Shown here: positions 12,585-15,656 of the stretch, piece by piece | Layout of the letters: the number at the start of each line of letters is the position of its first letter | Numbering within the stretch: position 1 is the stretch's first letter | Assembly: GCA_035622975.1 (NCBI GenBank) | Contig: DASPUH010000107.1 | Span: 1-15,656, forward strand | Direction of reading: 5' to 3' | Origin: DASPUH01 sp035622975 | Lineage (GTDB): Bacteria; Chloroflexota; Limnocylindria; Limnocylindrales; CSP1-4 | Length of the DNA stretch: 15,656 bases | The notes under the pieces: model-generated | Told to the model about the DNA's origin: nothing | Databases searched by the model: none | The model's input: only the letters and a program-made list of their open reading frames with translations | Position numbers and translations under genes: made by a program

Positions 12585-13592
12585 TCAGACCTCGATGTCG
12601 ACGATGCGCCGGATGGCGAGGAAGCCCATGAGCATGAACAGGCCACCGACGAACATGATGCAGACGCCGAGGGGCAGGCCCAGGAAATCAGGGGGCTTGA
12701 GGAACATCGGCTGCATGAAGCTGGGGGCGATCACGAAGAGGATCGCCACCAGGCCGATGGGCAGGCCGGCCACGACGTAGCCCGACAGGCGCTGCTGCGC
12801 CGTCAGGGTGCGGATCTCGCCCTTGATGCGGACCCGCTCGCGGATGGTGAAGGCGATGGAGTCCAGGATCTCCGCCAGGTTGCCGCCGACCTGGTGCTGG
12901 ATCGTGATGGCGGTGGCCATCAGCTCCAGGTCGTCGGATCGCACGCGGCGGACCATGTTGGCCAGGGCGTCATCGAAGGCGAGGCCAAGGTTGACCTCGC
13001 GGATGACGCGGCCGAACTCGGTGGAGATGGGCGGCTGCGTCTCGCGCACCACCAGTTCCACGGCCTGCAGGAACGACGAGCCGGCGCGCAGGGCGTTGGC
13101 GATGAGCGTGATGGTGTCGGCCAGGCGGCTGTTGAAGGCCTTCAGGCGGCCGGCCTTGCGGTGGTTGATGTACCAGCGCGGCAGCCACAGGCCGACGATG
13201 GCGGCGATGACCAGCACCAGCGGGTTGCCCAGCGTGGGCAGGAAGTCACTGAGGGCCAGGCAGATGAGCGGCAGGCCCACGATGGAGGCGCCCCAGATGG
13301 CCAGGAACTCGCTGGTCTTGAGGCGCAGGTCGGCTCGGGCGAGATCGCGCGCCAGGTTGGCGCCGAAGTCGCGGTTCTCCACGACCTTGTTCAGGCTGGC
13401 CAGGGCGACCGAGCTGGAGATGGCGTCACTGATCGAGCCGGAGCCCTGCTTCTCGGCATCCGGCTTGCGGCCCGACGCGTAGCGGTCGAGGCGAGCGCTG
13501 ATGCCCGAGCCGCCGGAGGACGTGAGGCCCACGATGATGAGCAGCACGGCCGCCCCGGCCAGGGCGGCGAGGACGATGGGCAGCAGGTTCAT
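12585..13592 (-). CDS. tadB: Tad pilus platform protein TadB (type II/IV secretion F domain)
   Basis: First of two paired platform proteins of the Tad machine. 335 residues: N-terminal membrane segment (4-23), a polar stretch with SSGGSG and GRKPDAEKQGSGS linkers, membrane segments at about 96-136, a cytoplasmic T2SSF domain at about 140-270 (RLADTITLIANALRAGSSFLQAVELV, QHQVGGNLAEILDSIAFTIRERVRIKGEIRTLTAQ region) and membrane segments at 271-291 and 304-328. The ETQPPISTEFGRV and GGNLAEILD blocks are characteristic of TadB/CpaG. GGGAG lies 9 bp and GGAG 2 bp upstream of the ATG, and the gap after cpaF is 18 bp. Confidence 0.92.
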   Translation of the reverse strand: MNLLPIVLAALAGAAVLLIIVGLTSSGGSGISARLDRYASGRKPDAEKQGSGSISDAISSSVALASLNKVVENRDFGANLARDLARADLRLKTSEFLAIWGASIVGLPLICLALSDFLPTLGNPLVLVIAAIVGLWLPRWYINHRKAGRLKAFNSRLADTITLIANALRAGSSFLQAVELVVRETQPPISTEFGRVIREVNLGLAFDDALANMVRRVRSDDLELMATAITIQHQVGGNLAEILDSIAFTIRERVRIKGEIRTLTAQQRLSGYVVAGLPIGLVAILFVIAPSFMQPMFLKPPDFLGLPLGVCIMFVGGLFMLMGFLAIRRIVDIEV

Positions 13593-13610
13593 GGCTCCGT
13601 CTCCCGCGGC

Positions 13611-15005
13611 CTAGTAGCTGAAGCCGAACATGCCGGCCGGGAGCTGGATGCCCATGATCTCGAACTTCTCGACGAACTTGGGCCGGATGCCGGTCGGCTT
13701 GAGGCGGCCCTGGATCTTGCCGTCGACGATGCCCGTCTGCTCGAAGACGAAGACGTCCTGCATGACGATGACGTCGCCTTCCATGCCCTGGACCTCGGTG
13801 ATGTTGACGACCTTGCGGGTGCCGTCCTTGAGGCGGGACTGGTGGACGATGAGATCGACGGCGGACGAGACCTGCTCGCGGATGGCCCGCAGCGGCAGGT
13901 CCACGCCGGCCATCAGGACCATGGTCTCCAGGCGGGAGAGCATGTCGCGGGGGCTGTTGGCGTGGCCGGTGGACATGGAACCGTCATGGCCCGTGTTCAT
14001 GGCCTGGAGCATGTCGAGGGCTTCGCCCGAACGGCACTCCCCGACGATGATGCGGTCGGGCCGCATGCGCAGCGAGTTGCGCACGAGCTCGCGGATGGGG
14101 ATCGCGCCCTTGCCCTCGATGTTCGGGGGCCGGGCCTCGAGGGTCACCACGTGCTCCTGGCGCAGCTGGAGCTCGGCGGCGTCCTCGATGGTCACGATGC
14201 GCTCGTCGTTGGGGATGAACGAGGAGAGCACGTTGAGGGTCGTGGTCTTGCCCGAGCCGGTCCCGCCCGAGACGAAGAGGTTGAGGCGGGCCTCCACGCA
14301 GGCCTTGAGGAAGTCGAACATCTCCGGGGTGGCGGTGCCGAAGCGGATCAGGTCGTCCACGGTGAAGGGGGAGGCCGAGAACTTCCGGATCGTGATGACG
14401 GGGCCCACCAGGGAGAGCGGCGGGATGATGGCATTGACGCGCGAACCGTCCGTCAGGCGAGCGTCCACCATGGGGCTTGACTCGTCGACGCGGCGGCCGA
14501 TGGGGGCGATGATGCGGTCGATGATGCGCATCACGTGGTCGTCGTTCTGGAAGACCACGTTGGTCAGCTCGAGCTTGCCGGCCCGCTCGATGTAGACCTG
14601 GCGCGGGCCGTTGACCATGACCTCGGTGATGCTCTCGTCACGCAGGAGCGGCTCGAGCGGCCCCAGGCCGATGATCTCGTCGGTGATCTGCTCGACCATC
14701 CGGACGCGCTCGGCGCGGGTGAGGGCCAGGCCCTCCTCGTCGATGACGCGACCGAAGATCTCCTCGATCTGGCGCCGGACCTCGACCTGGTTGGACAGGT
14801 CCAGCTTGGGATCCAGGTCCTGGATGACGCGCGACTGGATGCGGAACTTGACGTCCCGGAACGACTCGCGCACCGGCGCCTGGCTCATGATCCGCGACGG
14901 CCCGCTGGTGGGCGGCCCGCCACCGGGCGCGCCGGGCTGTCCCGGTGCGCTCGGTACCTCGCCGGCCCCGGGCCGGGCACTCTCGATCCGCTTCAACAGG
15001 GACAT
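13611..15005 (-). CDS. cpaF: Tad pilus motor ATPase (CpaF/TadA, type II/IV secretion ATPase)
   Basis: Hexameric cytoplasmic ATPase that powers pilus extension (and retraction in some relatives). 464 residues: a Pro/Gly-rich N-terminal tail (11-40), a conserved helical N-domain (about 50-170), then the RecA-like motor with Walker A GGTGSGKT (247-254), the Asp box TIEDAAEL (272-279), Walker B RIIVGECRSGEA (318-329) with its Glu, and the His box TGHDGSMSTGHANS (338-351). PPNIEGKGAIPIRELVRNSLRMRPD is the usual CpaF signature. The ATG at 15005 is supported by GGGGAG 9 nt upstream; a later ATG (residue 40) would drop only the low-complexity tail. It lies 44 bp after cpaE and 18 bp before tadB. Confidence 0.95.
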   Translation of the reverse strand: MSLLKRIESARPGAGEVPSAPGQPGAPGGGPPTSGPSRIMSQAPVRESFRDVKFRIQSRVIQDLDPKLDLSNQVEVRRQIEEIFGRVIDEEGLALTRAERVRMVEQITDEIIGLGPLEPLLRDESITEVMVNGPRQVYIERAGKLELTNVVFQNDDHVMRIIDRIIAPIGRRVDESSPMVDARLTDGSRVNAIIPPLSLVGPVITIRKFSASPFTVDDLIRFGTATPEMFDFLKACVEARLNLFVSGGTGSGKTTTLNVLSSFIPNDERIVTIEDAAELQLRQEHVVTLEARPPNIEGKGAIPIRELVRNSLRMRPDRIIVGECRSGEALDMLQAMNTGHDGSMSTGHANSPRDMLSRLETMVLMAGVDLPLRAIREQVSSAVDLIVHQSRLKDGTRKVVNITEVQGMEGDVIVMQDVFVFEQTGIVDGKIQGRLKPTGIRPKFVEKFEIMGIQLPAGMFGFSY

Positions 15006-15049
15006 CTATGGCTCTCCCCTTCCGCCCTTCGCGGGACCACGATCGGCTG

Positions 15050-15656
15050 TCAGCGCCATGCGAACAGCGACTTGCGTTGGACCGGTTTCTCTCGTTGCGC
15101 GGCGGGCCGCACGGCTTCGCCGGTGACGGACCTGGCCAGCCGGATGATGTCCTGGCTGACCTGGGCCTCGCGATTGCTCGTGACGAACGGTACGCCACGG
15201 TTCAAGGCATAGACCACGCTGCGGCCGTCGCTCACGATCGTCTCGTCGATGCGCCGGCCGATGGAATGCTCCACGTCCGAGACGCGGATGCCAAGCGCCG
15301 AGTCGGCGCGATTGAGGACCAGCTTGATCTTCCCGGCGGGGTAGCCGAGCTGGTCGGCGACCTCCAGGAAGAGGCGGATGTTCTTGATGTTGGTGATCTC
15401 GAGGGTCAGCAGACCCAGGATCTGGTCGGACATGTCGAGCAGCGCCAGCGTCGAGTCCTGGATGAGCGGCCAGCAGTCGACGATGACGAGGTCGTGGGTG
15501 TCGCGCAGGCGAGACACGATCTTGCGGATGTGGTCGACGGACACCAGCTCGGCCTTCTCGGGGCTGGGTGGTGCCAATAGGACCCGCACGCCCGAGCTAT
15601 GTGCCACCAGCGTGTTGTCGACCATGTCCATGTCGCCGTTGGTGACATCGTCGAGG
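15050..15656 (-). CDS. cpaE: Pilus localisation ATPase CpaE/TadZ (MinD/ParA type), 5' part beyond the window
   Basis: The frame is open to the window edge (readable residues LDDVTNGDMDMV precede the first internal ATG at 15631), so the gene is truncated at its 5' end and the Walker A P-loop is not in view. Visible: SVDHIRKIVSRL, then the Walker-B-like strand HDLVIVDC, the LGLLTLEITNIKNIRLFLE helix, KIKLVLNRAD and FVTSNREAQVSQDIIRLAR, the order found in the C-terminal half of CpaE/TadZ. These proteins set the cellular position of the Tad machine. The C-terminus RKSLFAWR is short and basic. It is the upstream neighbour of cpaF. An N-terminal receiver-like domain, usual in the family, cannot be checked here. 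Confidence 0.9.
   Translation of the reverse strand, partial: LDDVTNGDMDMVDNTLVAHSSGVRVLLAPPSPEKAELVSVDHIRKIVSRLRDTHDLVIVDCWPLIQDSTLALLDMSDQILGLLTLEITNIKNIRLFLEVADQLGYPAGKIKLVLNRADSALGIRVSDVEHSIGRRIDETIVSDGRSVVYALNRGVPFVTSNREAQVSQDIIRLARSVTGEAVRPAAQREKPVQRKSLFAWR

Noticed and set aside
11172..14480. A 1102-codon open frame on the plus strand opposite the tad genes
   Set aside because: It is antisense to five well-supported genes. Its composition (Asp/Glu/Gln/His/Gly/Ala-rich, no domains) is what the complement of GC-biased codons gives.

Overview
The window is high-G+C DNA (about 70 % by eye) from a free-living bacterium. It is packed with short intergenic gaps and codons that mostly end in G or C. 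The gene content (an MreB-type rod-shape system, a Tad/Flp pilus motor, a long-form ribosome hibernation factor, two GT87-like membrane glycosyltransferases, XRE and ArsR-DUF2087 regulators) suits a Chloroflexota-type organism (Limnocylindria-like) or, less likely, an Actinomycetota member. That placement is inference. I see no rRNA, tRNA, CRISPR array, insertion sequence or phage gene.

Left part (1-3906, plus strand): an envelope gene group. The 3' part of murA, whose catalytic Cys position carries Asp, overlaps mreB by ATGA. A PHP-family phosphoesterase and a YbhN/AglD-type flippase-like membrane protein follow with little spacing.

Middle accessory stretch (3907-6282): two GC-rich repeat tracts that share a 22-bp block flank a minus-strand gene for an XRE-HTH protein with an unrecognised, possibly nuclease-fold C-terminus. 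Then come a small membrane protein (plus) and a second, small XRE protein (minus). This is the least ordinary part of the window.

Repair and regulator divergon (6283-7930): endonuclease IV (minus) and an ArsR-DUF2087 regulator (plus) diverge from a 73-bp gap. The gap holds a perfect 8-4-8 inverted repeat and promoter-like -10 elements placed so that both transcripts would be nearly leaderless. The regulator converges on hpf.

Stress/competence-like pair (7937-9252, minus): comF followed by long-form hpf. The hpf gene has its own -10 and Shine-Dalgarno sequence, and a 9-bp inverted repeat overlaps its -35 region.

Right part (9318-15656): a plus-strand GT87-like membrane protein converges on, and overlaps by 82 bp, a second GT87-like gene. 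That second gene is the last gene of a minus-strand operon reading cpaE/tadZ (cut by the window end), cpaF/tadA, tadB, tadC, a DUF192 gene and GT87. The Tad genes encode the localisation ATPase, the motor ATPase and the two platform proteins of a type IVc pilus. Pilin, prepilin peptidase and the remaining assembly genes would lie outside the window.
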